NCBI GenBank assembly: GCA_036375165.1
Contig: DASUSI010000001.1
Coordinates: 1-64,000 of the forward strand
Direction: 5' to 3'
Length of the DNA: 64,000 nt
Source of the DNA: WHSM01 sp036375165
GTDB taxonomy: Bacteria > Actinomycetota > Actinomycetes > Mycobacteriales > Micromonosporaceae
Position 1 is the first letter of the stretch. Every line of letters starts with the position of its first letter. The notes under the pieces are model-generated. The model worked only from the letters and a program-made list of their open reading frames with translations. It was not told the DNA's origin and made no database searches. Position numbers and translations under genes: made by a program. Positions 24,130-33,023 of the stretch are shown piece after piece.

Positions 24130-24864
24130 GTGGTGAATGTGACACTCATACGGCGCCTCACAGCGGAGTTCGTCGGCACGGGTCTGCTGGTCACCGTGAT
24201 GGTCGGAGCGGGTGCCTCGGCCGAGGCCCTCTCCAAAGCCGACGCGGGCCTGCAGCTACTGGAAACCGGGATCGCCACAGGTCTGGGACTCGCGGTGCTG
24301 ATCCTCATGTTCGGGCCGGTGTCCGGTGGGCACTTCAACCCGGTGGTCTCCCTGGTGGACTGGTGGCTTGGCCGCCGTGCCGGTGTCGGACTCAGCAGCC
24401 GTGACCTTGGCGGGTACCTGATCGCCCAGATCGTGGGTGGCGTTGTCGGCGCGATCCTCGCCAACCTGATGTACGGCCTCCCGGCGTTGACCGCCTCGAA
24501 GGCCGATCGGAGCGACGGCAACCTGCTGCTCGCCGAAGTTGTGGCCACCGCTGGCCTGGTCTTCGTGATCTTCGCCTTGGCGCGCAGTGGCCGGGCCGCG
24601 CTGATCGCCCCAGCCGTCGGCGGCTACATCGCATCGGCGTTCTGGTTCACGTCGTCCAGCGCGTTCGCGAACCCAGCCGTGACGATCGGGCGCGTCTTTA
24701 CCGAGGCGTTCACCGGAATCGCCCCGGGATCTGTCCCCGGCTTCGTGGTGGCACAGATCGTCGGCGCGATACTGGCTCTCGCACTCGTGGTTTACCTCTA
24801 CCCTGAGGCTCGTCAGGATTCCGCACCGGCAGCCGAGCCGGCGACGATGGCGGAGGAGGCATAG
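24130..24864 (+). CDS. aquaglyceroporin (MIP family) of the arsenic cluster
   Basis: 244 residues with six predicted membrane helices. The two pore motifs are GHFNPVVSL (first, NPV instead of NPA) and FANPAVTIGR (second, NPA). MIP channels in ars operons move As(OH)3 across the membrane. In a detoxification operon they let arsenite leak out; in a biosynthetic cluster they could bring substrate in. The start is uncertain: GTG codons at 24130, 24133 and 24139 are all in frame. Confidence 0.85.
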   Translation: MVNVTLIRRLTAEFVGTGLLVTVMVGAGASAEALSKADAGLQLLETGIATGLGLAVLILMFGPVSGGHFNPVVSLVDWWLGRRAGVGLSSRDLGGYLIAQIVGGVVGAILANLMYGLPALTASKADRSDGNLLLAEVVATAGLVFVIFALARSGRAALIAPAVGGYIASAFWFTSSSAFANPAVTIGRVFTEAFTGIAPGSVPGFVVAQIVGAILALALVVYLYPEARQDSAPAAEPATMAEEA

Positions 24865-24870
24865 CGACAC

Positions 24871-25293
24871 GTGGCTGAGAAGCCCAGTGTCCTGTTTGTC
24901 TGCGTGCACAATGCCGGCCGGTCGCAGATGGCGGCTGGTTGGCTGCGGCACCTGGCGGGGGACGCCGTCGAGATCCGGTCCGCGGGCTCCGCACCGGCCA
25001 CCGACGTCAATCCGGTGGCAGTGCGGGCGATGGCCGAGGTCGGTGTCGACATTTCGACGGCGGTGCCACGCCGTCTCACCGATGCGGACGTCGCCACCTC
25101 CCAGGTCGTGGTGACCATGGGTTGTGGCGACGCCTGCCCGGTTTTTCCCGGCAAGCAGTACGAGGACTGGCAACTGACCGACCCCGCCGGACACGGGATC
25201 GAGCTGGTCCGGGGCGTCCGGGACGAGATCCGCGACCGGGTGGAGCAACTGGTCGCGGAGCTGTTCCCAGGTGGCCGCCCGCCCAGCCGGTAA
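24871..25293 (+). CDS. arsC: arsenate reductase, LMW-phosphatase type
   Basis: 140 residues. CVHNAGRSQM (Cys11, Arg17) is the phosphatase-like P-loop. MGCGDACPVFPG supplies Cys85 and Cys89 for the disulfide relay of thioredoxin- or mycothiol-coupled arsenate reductases. It converts As(V) to As(III), the substrate for ArsM and ArsL. GTG 24871 follows GGAGGAGG within the end of the channel gene. It is the last gene of the cluster and is followed by a strong hairpin. Confidence 0.93.
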   Translation: MAEKPSVLFVCVHNAGRSQMAAGWLRHLAGDAVEIRSAGSAPATDVNPVAVRAMAEVGVDISTAVPRRLTDADVATSQVVVTMGCGDACPVFPGKQYEDWQLTDPAGHGIELVRGVRDEIRDRVEQLVAELFPGGRPPSR

Positions 25294-25317
25294 CGGAGCC
25301 GGGCGATTCGGGCCACG

Positions 25318-25348
25318 CCGCCCCGGGATCGGCCTGGTCCCGGGGCGG
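25318..25348. terminator. bidirectional terminator after the arsenic cluster
   Basis: CCGCCCCGGGA (25318-25328) pairs perfectly with TCCCGGGGCGG (25338-25348) around a 9-base loop. It lies between arsC and the convergent helicase gene. Confidence 0.7.
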
Positions 25349-25349
25349 G

Positions 25350-26942
25350 TCAGTCCGCCGAACTGTCGGGGCCGCTGTCGCCGGACCCAGGGCCCAGCTT
25401 GCGGCGGCGCCTCCGTCGGCGGGGGCGGGACTCTGGAGCCGGCTCGCCGGCCTGTCCCCGGCCCGCGGTTTCGCCGGACCCGGGGGTACCGGCAGCGGCT
25501 GCCGGAGCGGGACTGGTGGAGGAGGCGGAATCACCGTTCCGGCGGGTACGCCGCCGGCTTCGGCCACTCCGCTTCCCGGCTTCGTCGGTCGGGCGGCGGC
25601 GGGAGCGTCGCTTCGGTTCGATGTCCTCGGTCTCCTCGGCCTCAAGTCCCACGCGGGTCCGCTGGTCGCTGGGCAGGGTGCCCGTGACACCTTCCGGGAT
25701 CCGCAGGTCGTCGTGAAGATGGAGGGAGGTGTGGTACGTCTCCACCGGTTCGGGGATCCCGATTCCCAGCGTCGAGTTGATCAGGCGCCAGCGGGGCAGA
25801 TCCTCCCAGTCGACGAAAGTCACCGCGATCCCAGTGGCACCGGCCCGTCCGGTGCGGCCGATGCGGTGCACGTACGTGTCGGCGTCCTCCGGACAGTCAT
25901 AGTTGATCACATGGCTGACTCCGATGACGTCCAGTCCTCGGGCGGCGACGTCGGTGGCCACCAGGATGTCGACCTTGCCGCTACGGAACGCCCGTAGCGC
26001 TCTCTCCCGTGCCGCCTGGCCCAGGTCGCCATGCACCGCCGCGGCCGCGAACCCGCGGAAGTCCAGATCGTCGGCCACCCGCTGGGCGGTTCGCTTGGTA
26101 CGGCAGAACACCATCGACAGCGACCGGTCCTTCGACTGCAGCACCCGCGCGAGCACCTCCAGCTTGTTCAGTGGGTGTGTGCGGTACACGTACTGCTCGG
26201 TGCCGGGTGACGGGCGGGTATCGACGGTGTGGTCGGCATGGATGGTCAGTGGCCGGTGCAGGAACCGCCGCGCGATCCGGACGATCGGATCCGGCATTGT
26301 CGCCGAGAACAACATGGTCTGGCGCCGCTCCGGCAGCATGCTCAGGATCTTCTCGACATCCTCGGCGAAGCCGAGGTCCAGCATCCGGTCCGCTTCGTCC
26401 AGTACCAGTATCCGGATCTGGTCCAGTCGCAGGTGTCCACCCTCTTTGAGATCCAGCAGCCGGCCCGGGGTGCCGACCACCAGGTCGACGCCGGAGCGTA
26501 ACTTGCGGGTCTGCGACTCGTACGCGACGCCGCCGTAGACCGCGAGCACCCGGATCCCGCGACGGCTGCCGGCCAGCTCCAGGTCCCGGGAGACCTGCAG
26601 GCACAATTCCCGGGTCGGCACCACGACAAGCGCCTGGGGCACTCCGTCGGCGCCATCGTCGGGTCCGGCCAGGTGTTCCAGGATCGGAATCCCGAAGCCC
26701 AGGGTTTTTCCGGTCCCCGTGGGGGCCTGTCCGATCAGGTCGTTGCCGCGCATCGCGACCGGGATGGCGTACTCCTGGATCGCGAACGCCCGGGTGATTC
26801 CCGCGGCTTCCAGGGCCTCGACGGTTTCTTCACGTACCCCGAGTTCCCGGAAGCTGGGACTGTCCGGACGGACCAGGGCGCGCGCCGCAAGTCCTTCCCC
26901 CGGCTCCACGTCCGGCGCGCCCACGGTGGCATGATCGAGCAT
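25350..26942 (-). CDS. DEAD-box RNA helicase
   Basis: 530 residues. It has the Q motif region (FAIQEYAIP), GQAPTGTGKT, PTRELCLQV, VLDEADRMLD, SAT and HRIGRTGR, so all core motifs are intact. The C-terminal 130 residues are basic and low-complexity (RRRRRRRK), as in RhlE-type helicases that remodel rRNA or act in cold stress. ATG 26942 is the first possible start. The frame stays open about 50 codons further upstream without ATG or GTG, so the N-terminus is uncertain. Confidence 0.9.
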   Translation of the reverse strand: MLDHATVGAPDVEPGEGLAARALVRPDSPSFRELGVREETVEALEAAGITRAFAIQEYAIPVAMRGNDLIGQAPTGTGKTLGFGIPILEHLAGPDDGADGVPQALVVVPTRELCLQVSRDLELAGSRRGIRVLAVYGGVAYESQTRKLRSGVDLVVGTPGRLLDLKEGGHLRLDQIRILVLDEADRMLDLGFAEDVEKILSMLPERRQTMLFSATMPDPIVRIARRFLHRPLTIHADHTVDTRPSPGTEQYVYRTHPLNKLEVLARVLQSKDRSLSMVFCRTKRTAQRVADDLDFRGFAAAAVHGDLGQAARERALRAFRSGKVDILVATDVAARGLDVIGVSHVINYDCPEDADTYVHRIGRTGRAGATGIAVTFVDWEDLPRWRLINSTLGIGIPEPVETYHTSLHLHDDLRIPEGVTGTLPSDQRTRVGLEAEETEDIEPKRRSRRRPTDEAGKRSGRSRRRTRRNGDSASSTSPAPAAAAGTPGSGETAGRGQAGEPAPESRPRRRRRRRKLGPGSGDSGPDSSAD

Positions 26943-27204
26943 CCGGAGGTCCGGGTCGCCCGGTGCCCAGTTTCGGGGGCCGGGTGTGTTGTCCTGGTCT
27001 GTGGGTGTGCTGTTCTGCTCTGTGATGTCGTACTCCTTGACTGGTTCGCGGGAGGATGCTCGCGAGGTGCCACAGGCGACGGTGCTGTGCCGTCGGGTGT
27101 GTGATCACCGCGTCAACCGCGATCGGCGGGGGTGGATCCACCCGCATGTGTCACCCATGGTACGTCAGGTCGTGACCAACGTCCGGGGACGGTAGCCTGC
27201 GAAC

Positions 27205-27912
27205 GTGCCCGACATCCCGACCACGTCGCCGAACCCCGCCCCGCCACGTACTTCCGAAGCCTCCGCCCCGCCGGCGACCGAGGCGGTCGTGGAACTACTG
27301 GGTGTCCTGGCCTATGGACACCTGGTCGCTTTCGACACCATGGCGGCTGACGCCCGGCTCGCCCCGGACCTGACCAGGCGGGCCATCCTGTGTGAGATGG
27401 CGGCTGGGGAGATCGCGCACTACGGCGTACTCGTCGCCCGGCTGCGCGAACTCGGAGCCGACCCAGAGCAGGCGATGCGGCCGTATGTGGCTCCGATCAC
27501 CGCCTACCACCGGCAGACCCAGCCCACCGACTGGCTGGAAGGTCTGGTCAAGGCGTACGTCGGTGAGGGCATCGCGGACGACTTCTACCGCGAGGTGGCC
27601 CAGATGCTCGCCCCGCCGGACCGGGAACTGGTACTTGATGTGCTGCACGACACCCGGTATGCGGACTTCGCCGAGAAGGAGATCAAACAAGCCATCCGGG
27701 TGGACCCGAAGGTGGCCAACCGGCTCGCGTTGTGGGCCCGCCGCCTGGTCGGTGAAGCTCTCACCCAGGCCCAGCAAGTGGCGGCTGAGCAGGACGAACT
27801 GACCATGCTCGTGGTGGAAGGGTCCGGAGACCTGACCGGGGTCGGTGCGCTGATCCGCCGGCTCACCGTGGCGCACAGCGCCCGGATGACGGCGATCGGC
27901 CTGAACAACTGA
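27205..27912 (+). CDS. ferritin-like fold protein (MiaE-like)
   Basis: 235 residues from GTG 27205. Helical with conserved acids and His: AAGEIAHYGVLVARLRELG, WLEGLVKAYVGEGIADDFYR and YADFAEKEIKQAI. This is the ferritin-like di-iron fold annotated next to DEAD helicases and DUF3107 in many actinobacteria. It may be an oxygenase or iron protein; substrate unknown. Confidence 0.75.
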   Translation: MPDIPTTSPNPAPPRTSEASAPPATEAVVELLGVLAYGHLVAFDTMAADARLAPDLTRRAILCEMAAGEIAHYGVLVARLRELGADPEQAMRPYVAPITAYHRQTQPTDWLEGLVKAYVGEGIADDFYREVAQMLAPPDRELVLDVLHDTRYADFAEKEIKQAIRVDPKVANRLALWARRLVGEALTQAQQVAAEQDELTMLVVEGSGDLTGVGALIRRLTVAHSARMTAIGLNN

Positions 27913-27943
27913 GTCCGCGCCGGAACGGCCGGCTGACATGGAA

Positions 27944-27975
27944 ACCCGGCCGGGCGACGGTGCGCCCGACCGGGT
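27944..27975. terminator. bidirectional terminator
   Basis: ACCCGGCCGGGCG (27944-27956) pairs with CGCCCGACCGGGT (27963-27975) with one mismatch and a 6-base loop, between convergent genes. Confidence 0.65.
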
Positions 27976-28024
27976 GACCGATCGTGCTTCGACCTCGTCG
28001 GGGTTCGGGAGAATCGGGTTTCGG

Positions 28025-28056
28025 CCCGTGGTTCAGTGGCCCCGTGGTTCAGTGGC
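28025..28056. repeat. 16-bp tandem duplication
   Basis: CCCGTGGTTCAGTGGC occurs twice with no gap (28025-28040 and 28041-28056), ending at the stop of the DUF3107 gene. Probably a slippage duplication. Confidence 0.7.
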
Positions 28057-28284
28057 TCAGCGGGGAGTGAAGCCGACCTGGCGTTGTCCCTGATCGGCGA
28101 TCTCCACATAGGCCAGCTTGCTCACCGGAACCATCACCCGGCGGCCCTTTTCGTCAACGAGGCTCAGGACCCCGTTGTCGTCGGAGAGAGCCTTGGTGAC
28201 GGCCTTCTCCACCTCGTCCGACGACAGGGTGCACTCCAACGTCAACTCGCGGGGTGCGAACTGCACCCCGATCTTGACCTCCAC
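28057..28284 (-). CDS. DUF3107 protein
   Basis: 75 residues: MEVKIGVQFAPRELTLE, LSDDNGVLSLVDEKGRRVM, VPVSKLAYVEI. This is a conserved small actinobacterial family (DUF3107) of unknown function, usually beside TetR and DEAD-helicase genes as here. It is likely co-transcribed with the TetR gene upstream. Confidence 0.85.
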   Translation of the reverse strand: MEVKIGVQFAPRELTLECTLSSDEVEKAVTKALSDDNGVLSLVDEKGRRVMVPVSKLAYVEIADQGQRQVGFTPR

Positions 28285-28341
28285 GTTCTCTCCTTCGCGA
28301 TGTGGCGGGGCGACCGGTCCGGACGGGACCGTGCTGGATGA

Positions 28342-28989
28342 TCATCCGGAGGAAGGCTGAGCAGCCTGTTCGTTCTGCAGCGGGAAGCTCGAGATGCCCC
28401 GCCAGGCGAGGGTCGCCAGCAGATCCACCGCTTCGTCGATGGGTACTTGTCGGCGTGTGGTCAGCCAGTACCGGGAACTCACCTCGGCCGCCCCGGTGAG
28501 GCCGACCGCGAGCAGTGCGGCACGCTCCCGGCTGACCCCGGTGTCGGCCATGATGGTCTCGGTGATCGCCTCGATCGAGGCCTGCTCGATGCGTTCCATC
28601 CGCTCCCGCACCGCCGGATCGTTGCGCAGGTCAGACTCAAAGACCAGACGGAAAGCGCCACCCCCGTCACCGACGAACTCGAAGTAGGCCCGCATGGTGG
28701 CGTTGACCCTGACCTTGTTGTCGGTTGTCGACGCCATCGCGTCACGGATGCGCTTGATCAGCGCGTCCACGTGCGTGTCGAGCAGAGCCAGGTAGAGCTC
28801 AAGCTTGCCGGGGAAGTGCTGGTAGAGCACTGGCTTGCTGACCCCGGCCTGCTCGGCGATCTCGTCCATGGCTGCCGCGTGGTAGCCATGCGCGACGAAG
28901 ACCTCCTGGGCAGCCGCCAGCAACTGCTTGCGGCGGGCGGACCTGGGCAGCCTCACCGGTCGGCCATCGGTCTGCGTACCACCGGTCAC
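28342..28989 (-). CDS. TetR-family transcriptional regulator
   Basis: 215 residues. I choose GTG 28989 because AGGAGG sits five bases upstream; the open frame continues but is not convincing. The HTH is RKQLLAAAQEVFVAHGYHA, then AMDEIAEQAGVSKPVLYQHF. The C-terminal ligand domain is of the common type (DPAVRERMERIEQASI). It is likely an autorepressor; the ligand is unknown. Its conserved place next to DUF3107 suggests a housekeeping role. Confidence 0.85.
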   Translation of the reverse strand: MTGGTQTDGRPVRLPRSARRKQLLAAAQEVFVAHGYHAAAMDEIAEQAGVSKPVLYQHFPGKLELYLALLDTHVDALIKRIRDAMASTTDNKVRVNATMRAYFEFVGDGGGAFRLVFESDLRNDPAVRERMERIEQASIEAITETIMADTGVSRERAALLAVGLTGAAEVSSRYWLTTRRQVPIDEAVDLLATLAWRGISSFPLQNEQAAQPSSG

Positions 28990-29243
28990 GACCACCTCCT
29001 GCTCGGCGTCCCGGTCCCCTGGGCACGTGGTGCGATAAGCGAGCCTATCCGGTCCACAAGCCAGGCTGACGCCGCCGCTGTCGCGCACCGTGCGTACACC
29101 ACGGTAGCCTCCCGGGGGCGGACCGGCCCGTATCAGGGCCCGCCCTCGTTGGTCCCGTTCGAAGGGGCACGGGTCCGCGGATGGTCGCGTTCGAGCGCCC
29201 ACAACATGGCACGGCCGAATGCTCAGCCGCTGAGGAGCGCACC

Positions 29244-30875
29244 GTGTACGAGCCATCGGAAGCGAGACCGCACTGGCCGGAGGCAGCCGAACCTGAAGGT
29301 CCCCCGGCTTCGGTATGGCCGCCGGTGCCACATCCCCTGGAGGGGCCCGCGAGCCACGAACCACCGGTCTCCGACGACACCGGACCTGGTCGGGGGCAGC
29401 ACCCGGAGTCCTTCCGGCGTCGCTCCGAGGAACGCCGGGACACTGACCACGACCTTCCCGGGCCACCCGCCGGACCTCGGGACGACAACCCGCCACACCC
29501 GGCTGCCCCCCCGGTCTCCAGGCCGCCTGACGAGCCGGTACGCCCGTCGTTCCTCACCGGTGACCCGTCGCGGGGGGAGTCCCGAAGCCCGATGTCCCCC
29601 GGGCAGAGCGTGGCACCGGCCACATCCGAGGGTCGTGGTCCCGGTAACGAGAACACCGGCGAATTCCCCCGGTGGAGCACCGGCCTGGTGCCTCCCCTGG
29701 ACCCCGGTTCGCAGCCGGGCCGGATCCGCGGTGGCCAGGAACAGCCGGACCAGACACCGCCGTGGTCACCGTCCGACACCGGGCGGGGACCGCATCCCGC
29801 CCCGCCGAGGGCGGAGCGTCATGCCTGGAACGATCCGTCCCGGCGGAGTGACTCACCGGATCCGCGCCCGGTGTCGGGATCCGGTGAATCCGACCCGCGA
29901 CGGGCACGGCAGCCCTCCGCCGTCGAGCGCGACCCGGGGGCCCGGGACGATCCGCGCACTGTTCCCGGGTACTCCACGGGGGGACCATCGGGGCCTGGGG
30001 TTGATCCGGTGCCGGCCTGGTTGGAGCGGATGCGCCGCGACACGGGGGCGTACCCCCCGGGGCGACCCCACGATCCGGGCACGCCCGACGCGGTGGTGCC
30101 GCCGCGGGACCGTCCCGGTCCGCGACAATCCCCGACGAGTCCGCAACCGGAGGACCCACCGGGCCGGGGGCGGCCGCATGAGAGCGGCAAGGCTGACGCG
30201 GCCACCGTACTCACCGCGGTGCGGGGACTCCCCGGAGTACGGGGTGCCGAACTGGTGGGCGAGCCGGGCCGGCCGCAGGTGTTACGCCTGGATCTGGTCG
30301 CATCGGTTGATCCGCACACCGTGGGTCGGCAGGCGGCCGCGCTGCTGCGGGACCAACTCGGGGTGAACGCGGCGGTGCGGGCCCGCAGCCAGCGGGACAG
30401 CCACGCGCTGCCGCGCGGCCCGCAACGTCCAGACCCGCCGGAGCGGGTGACCAGGCCGGAGAGTCCACCCGCACTGGCGGTGTCCATCGAACAGGTCCAG
30501 GTGGTCACGGCCGGGCCGGAGGCGGCGGTGGAGGTGGGACTGGCCGCATCCGGGGTACGGGTGGCCGGCCGTGCGTCCGGACCGGCGCACGACTGGCACG
30601 TGCTGCGCGCGGCGGTCACCGCCGCCACGGAGGCGCTCGGGATGCTGCTCGCGGGGCGGGCCCGGCTTTCTGTGGAGTACGCCGAGCTGGTCTCCGCCGG
30701 TCCGGCGAAGCTCGCGGTGGTGTCCTTGCTGCTGCTGTCCGGGGACGGCACCGAGCGGGTCGCCGGAGCCGCCCCGGTGACCGGTGAAGCCCCCGCCGCC
30801 GCGGTCCGCGCCACCATCGCCGCGGTTCGCCACCGGCTCCCCGATCTGCTGGACGACGCCGCCATCGGGAGGTGA
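29244..30875 (+). CDS. large Pro/Arg-rich hypothetical protein with a C-terminal domain
   Basis: 543 residues from GTG 29244, behind GAGGAG. About 330 residues are Pro-, Arg-, Gly- and Asp-rich and probably disordered. A folded C-terminal domain (about 330-543) contains two similar segments, VLTAVRGLPGVRGAEL and ALAVSIEQVQVVTAGPEAAV. No family recognised. The low-complexity part suggests a scaffold or surface-linker protein. Confidence 0.5.
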   Translation: MYEPSEARPHWPEAAEPEGPPASVWPPVPHPLEGPASHEPPVSDDTGPGRGQHPESFRRRSEERRDTDHDLPGPPAGPRDDNPPHPAAPPVSRPPDEPVRPSFLTGDPSRGESRSPMSPGQSVAPATSEGRGPGNENTGEFPRWSTGLVPPLDPGSQPGRIRGGQEQPDQTPPWSPSDTGRGPHPAPPRAERHAWNDPSRRSDSPDPRPVSGSGESDPRRARQPSAVERDPGARDDPRTVPGYSTGGPSGPGVDPVPAWLERMRRDTGAYPPGRPHDPGTPDAVVPPRDRPGPRQSPTSPQPEDPPGRGRPHESGKADAATVLTAVRGLPGVRGAELVGEPGRPQVLRLDLVASVDPHTVGRQAAALLRDQLGVNAAVRARSQRDSHALPRGPQRPDPPERVTRPESPPALAVSIEQVQVVTAGPEAAVEVGLAASGVRVAGRASGPAHDWHVLRAAVTAATEALGMLLAGRARLSVEYAELVSAGPAKLAVVSLLLLSGDGTERVAGAAPVTGEAPAAAVRATIAAVRHRLPDLLDDAAIGR

Positions 30876-30948
30876 GCGGCCGTTGACACGAACCCCGGGG
30901 ACCGCCGCCACGGCGCGAGAAGCGTCACCGACCCGGCAAACTTGATCC

Positions 30949-31929
30949 GTGAAGCGTGCCCGGCTGGCTCCCGAATCGGCCGTGTCGGCCCGGGACGAGC
31001 CACACCCGCCGTGGCCGGGGCACACAGTTGCGCTCGACGGGCTCACCACGTACCTCCGGCACACCCCGGCAACCCGGCCGGGCGCGCAACCGGCGCTGTA
31101 CGTGCACGGGCTTGGTGGCTCGTCAACCAACTGGACCGACCTCGCGGACCTGCTGTCACCGTGGCTGGAAGGCCACGCGATTGACCTGCCCGGCTTCGGG
31201 CACAGTGACCCGATCCGGCGCTACACCCTGACCGCGCTCGCCGACCGGGTGATCCGGGTGATCGACCACCTGGGTCATGGTCCGGTGCACCTGTTCGGCA
31301 ATTCGCTGGGCGGAGCTGTCTCGGTACGGATCGCGGCGACCCGTCCGGACCTGGTGCGCAGCCTCGCCCTGATCTCGCCCGCGATGCCGTTCATGGATCC
31401 TCGGAGGTCGGCCCAGGGTCGGCTGGTTCCGATGTTGCTGATCCCCAGGGTGGAACGGTTTGCGGCCCGCAGGTTCGCGGGCATGGCCGGGGAGGACATC
31501 GCCCAGCAGGTGATCGACATCTGTTGGGCGGATCCCGACAGCCTGCACCCGCGGCGACGGGCCGAGGCCATCGAGGAGGTCAATCGCCGGCTCTCCGTCC
31601 CCTGGTCCGCGGACGCGTACGTGCGTACCTTCCGCGGACTGGTGACCAGCTTCCTGCGGGCGTACCTGCCTGGGGCTGACTCGCTGTGGCGGCTGGCATC
31701 CCGGATCGCCGTGCCGACGCTGGTGATCTGGGGCCGGGAGGATCGCTTGGTGGACGTCAGGCTGGCGCCCCGGGTGGCTGGCGCGATCCCGGACAGCCGG
31801 CTGCTGATCTTGGGCCAGGTGGGGCATGTGAGCCAGATGGAACGGCCGGATCTCGTGGCCCGGGCGGTGGTCGTACTCCTCGACGAGCTGGCCGCGCCGC
31901 GCGTGCCGTCAACTGACGGTGAGGTATGA
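30949..31929 (+). CDS. alpha/beta hydrolase
   Basis: 326 residues. VHGLGGSSTNW (oxyanion side), GNSLGG with nucleophile Ser, Asp in WGREDRLVD and His in GHVSQMER form the catalytic triad. Lipase/esterase-type serine hydrolase; substrate not evident. GTG start at 30949. Confidence 0.85.
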   Translation: MKRARLAPESAVSARDEPHPPWPGHTVALDGLTTYLRHTPATRPGAQPALYVHGLGGSSTNWTDLADLLSPWLEGHAIDLPGFGHSDPIRRYTLTALADRVIRVIDHLGHGPVHLFGNSLGGAVSVRIAATRPDLVRSLALISPAMPFMDPRRSAQGRLVPMLLIPRVERFAARRFAGMAGEDIAQQVIDICWADPDSLHPRRRAEAIEEVNRRLSVPWSADAYVRTFRGLVTSFLRAYLPGADSLWRLASRIAVPTLVIWGREDRLVDVRLAPRVAGAIPDSRLLILGQVGHVSQMERPDLVARAVVVLLDELAAPRVPSTDGEV

Positions 31930-31991
31930 GTCGCACTGCGTCCACGGTACGGACCGTATATCGCGCCGCTACCCCCTGAAATCGGACGGGC

Positions 31992-32882
31992 ATGGCAAGC
32001 TGTACTCCGATGACCGGAAACCGCGACGTCAGATCCCCCCACCCCAGCCGGCTGGACCGCCGAGTCGTGGAACGTCGGCGAACGGCGCAACTCCGCCGCC
32101 GAGGAATCCTTTTCGCGCTGTTGATCCTGGCCGGAACCGCGGCCGGCATCGATTTCGCGCTCGGTGGAATCACCGCGCCCGATCCGGCGGAAGTGCGGGC
32201 ACAGCCGGAGCAGCACCATGCTGAGGCTCCAGAACCGGTCGGTGAGATCGCGTCGCCCAGTCCCTCCGTCTCACCGTCGCTGTCACCCCCGCCATCCAGG
32301 TCGGCGCCGGCAAAGGTTCCCTACCGCGGTCCGGGGACGTTTCGCACCGCGTCCGGGGGAACCGGGATACTGGGGGATGCCGGTGGCCTGCTGCGCTACC
32401 GGGTGAGGGTGGAGCGTGGCACCGGTCAGGACCCGGATGTGTTCGCGGAGTTCGTCGACAGCACGCTCGCGGACGAGCGGAGTTGGATCGCGGGCGGCGA
32501 CATCCGACTCCAGCGCGTATCATCCGGTTCGTATAATTTCACGGTCTTCCTGACCACCCCGGCGACCACTGACCGGTTGTGCGCGCCGCTGCCGACCAAC
32601 GGGTTCACGTCCTGCCGACAGGGCAACAACGTGGTGGTCAACCTCGCTCGATGGGTGTACGGCGTGGACCACTGGGATTCCGACCTGGAGAGCTACCGCG
32701 AGTACGTGGTCAACCACGAGGTGGGACACCGGCTCGGTCACGGGCACGTGCGGTGCCCGGGACGCGGCGAGCCGGCACCGGTGATGCAGCAGCAGTCGCT
32801 CAAGCTGGCCGGCTGTACCGGCAACGCCTGGCCGTACGTCGACGGGGAACTCCTGACCGGTCCGCCCGGCGGCTACGCCTAG
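31992..32882 (+). CDS. DUF3152 secreted/membrane-anchored metalloprotease-like protein
   Basis: 296 residues: an Arg-rich N-terminus, one TM segment (GILFALLILAGTAAGIDFAL, about 38-57), a Ser/Pro-rich linker, then a DUF3152 domain. HEVGHRLGHGH fits the metzincin zinc signature HExxHxxGxxH, and Cys pairs probably form disulfides outside the cell. The start could be 31992 or ATG 32010. Confidence 0.8.
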   Translation: MASCTPMTGNRDVRSPHPSRLDRRVVERRRTAQLRRRGILFALLILAGTAAGIDFALGGITAPDPAEVRAQPEQHHAEAPEPVGEIASPSPSVSPSLSPPPSRSAPAKVPYRGPGTFRTASGGTGILGDAGGLLRYRVRVERGTGQDPDVFAEFVDSTLADERSWIAGGDIRLQRVSSGSYNFTVFLTTPATTDRLCAPLPTNGFTSCRQGNNVVVNLARWVYGVDHWDSDLESYREYVVNHEVGHRLGHGHVRCPGRGEPAPVMQQQSLKLAGCTGNAWPYVDGELLTGPPGGYA

Positions 32883-33023
32883 TAACTAGCACCACCGCCC
32901 GGCCGCGTCGGACTCCGCCGGATTCCCGGCGTTCGGTGTTCCACCTCACCCACGCCGTGTGGTACCGAGAGGGAGAATTGCCGGAGCGCACACCGTCACG
33001 ACCCGGACCGAAAGGCGGAACCC

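Noticed and set aside
24256..25248. 330-codon frame on the minus strand opposite the aquaporin and arsC genes
   Set aside because: It is the antisense shadow of two well-identified proteins in GC-rich DNA; its translation is low-complexity and matches nothing.
26943..27107. N-terminal extension of the DEAD-box helicase
   Set aside because: The frame is open but has no ATG, GTG or TTG with a ribosome binding site, so I kept ATG 26942.
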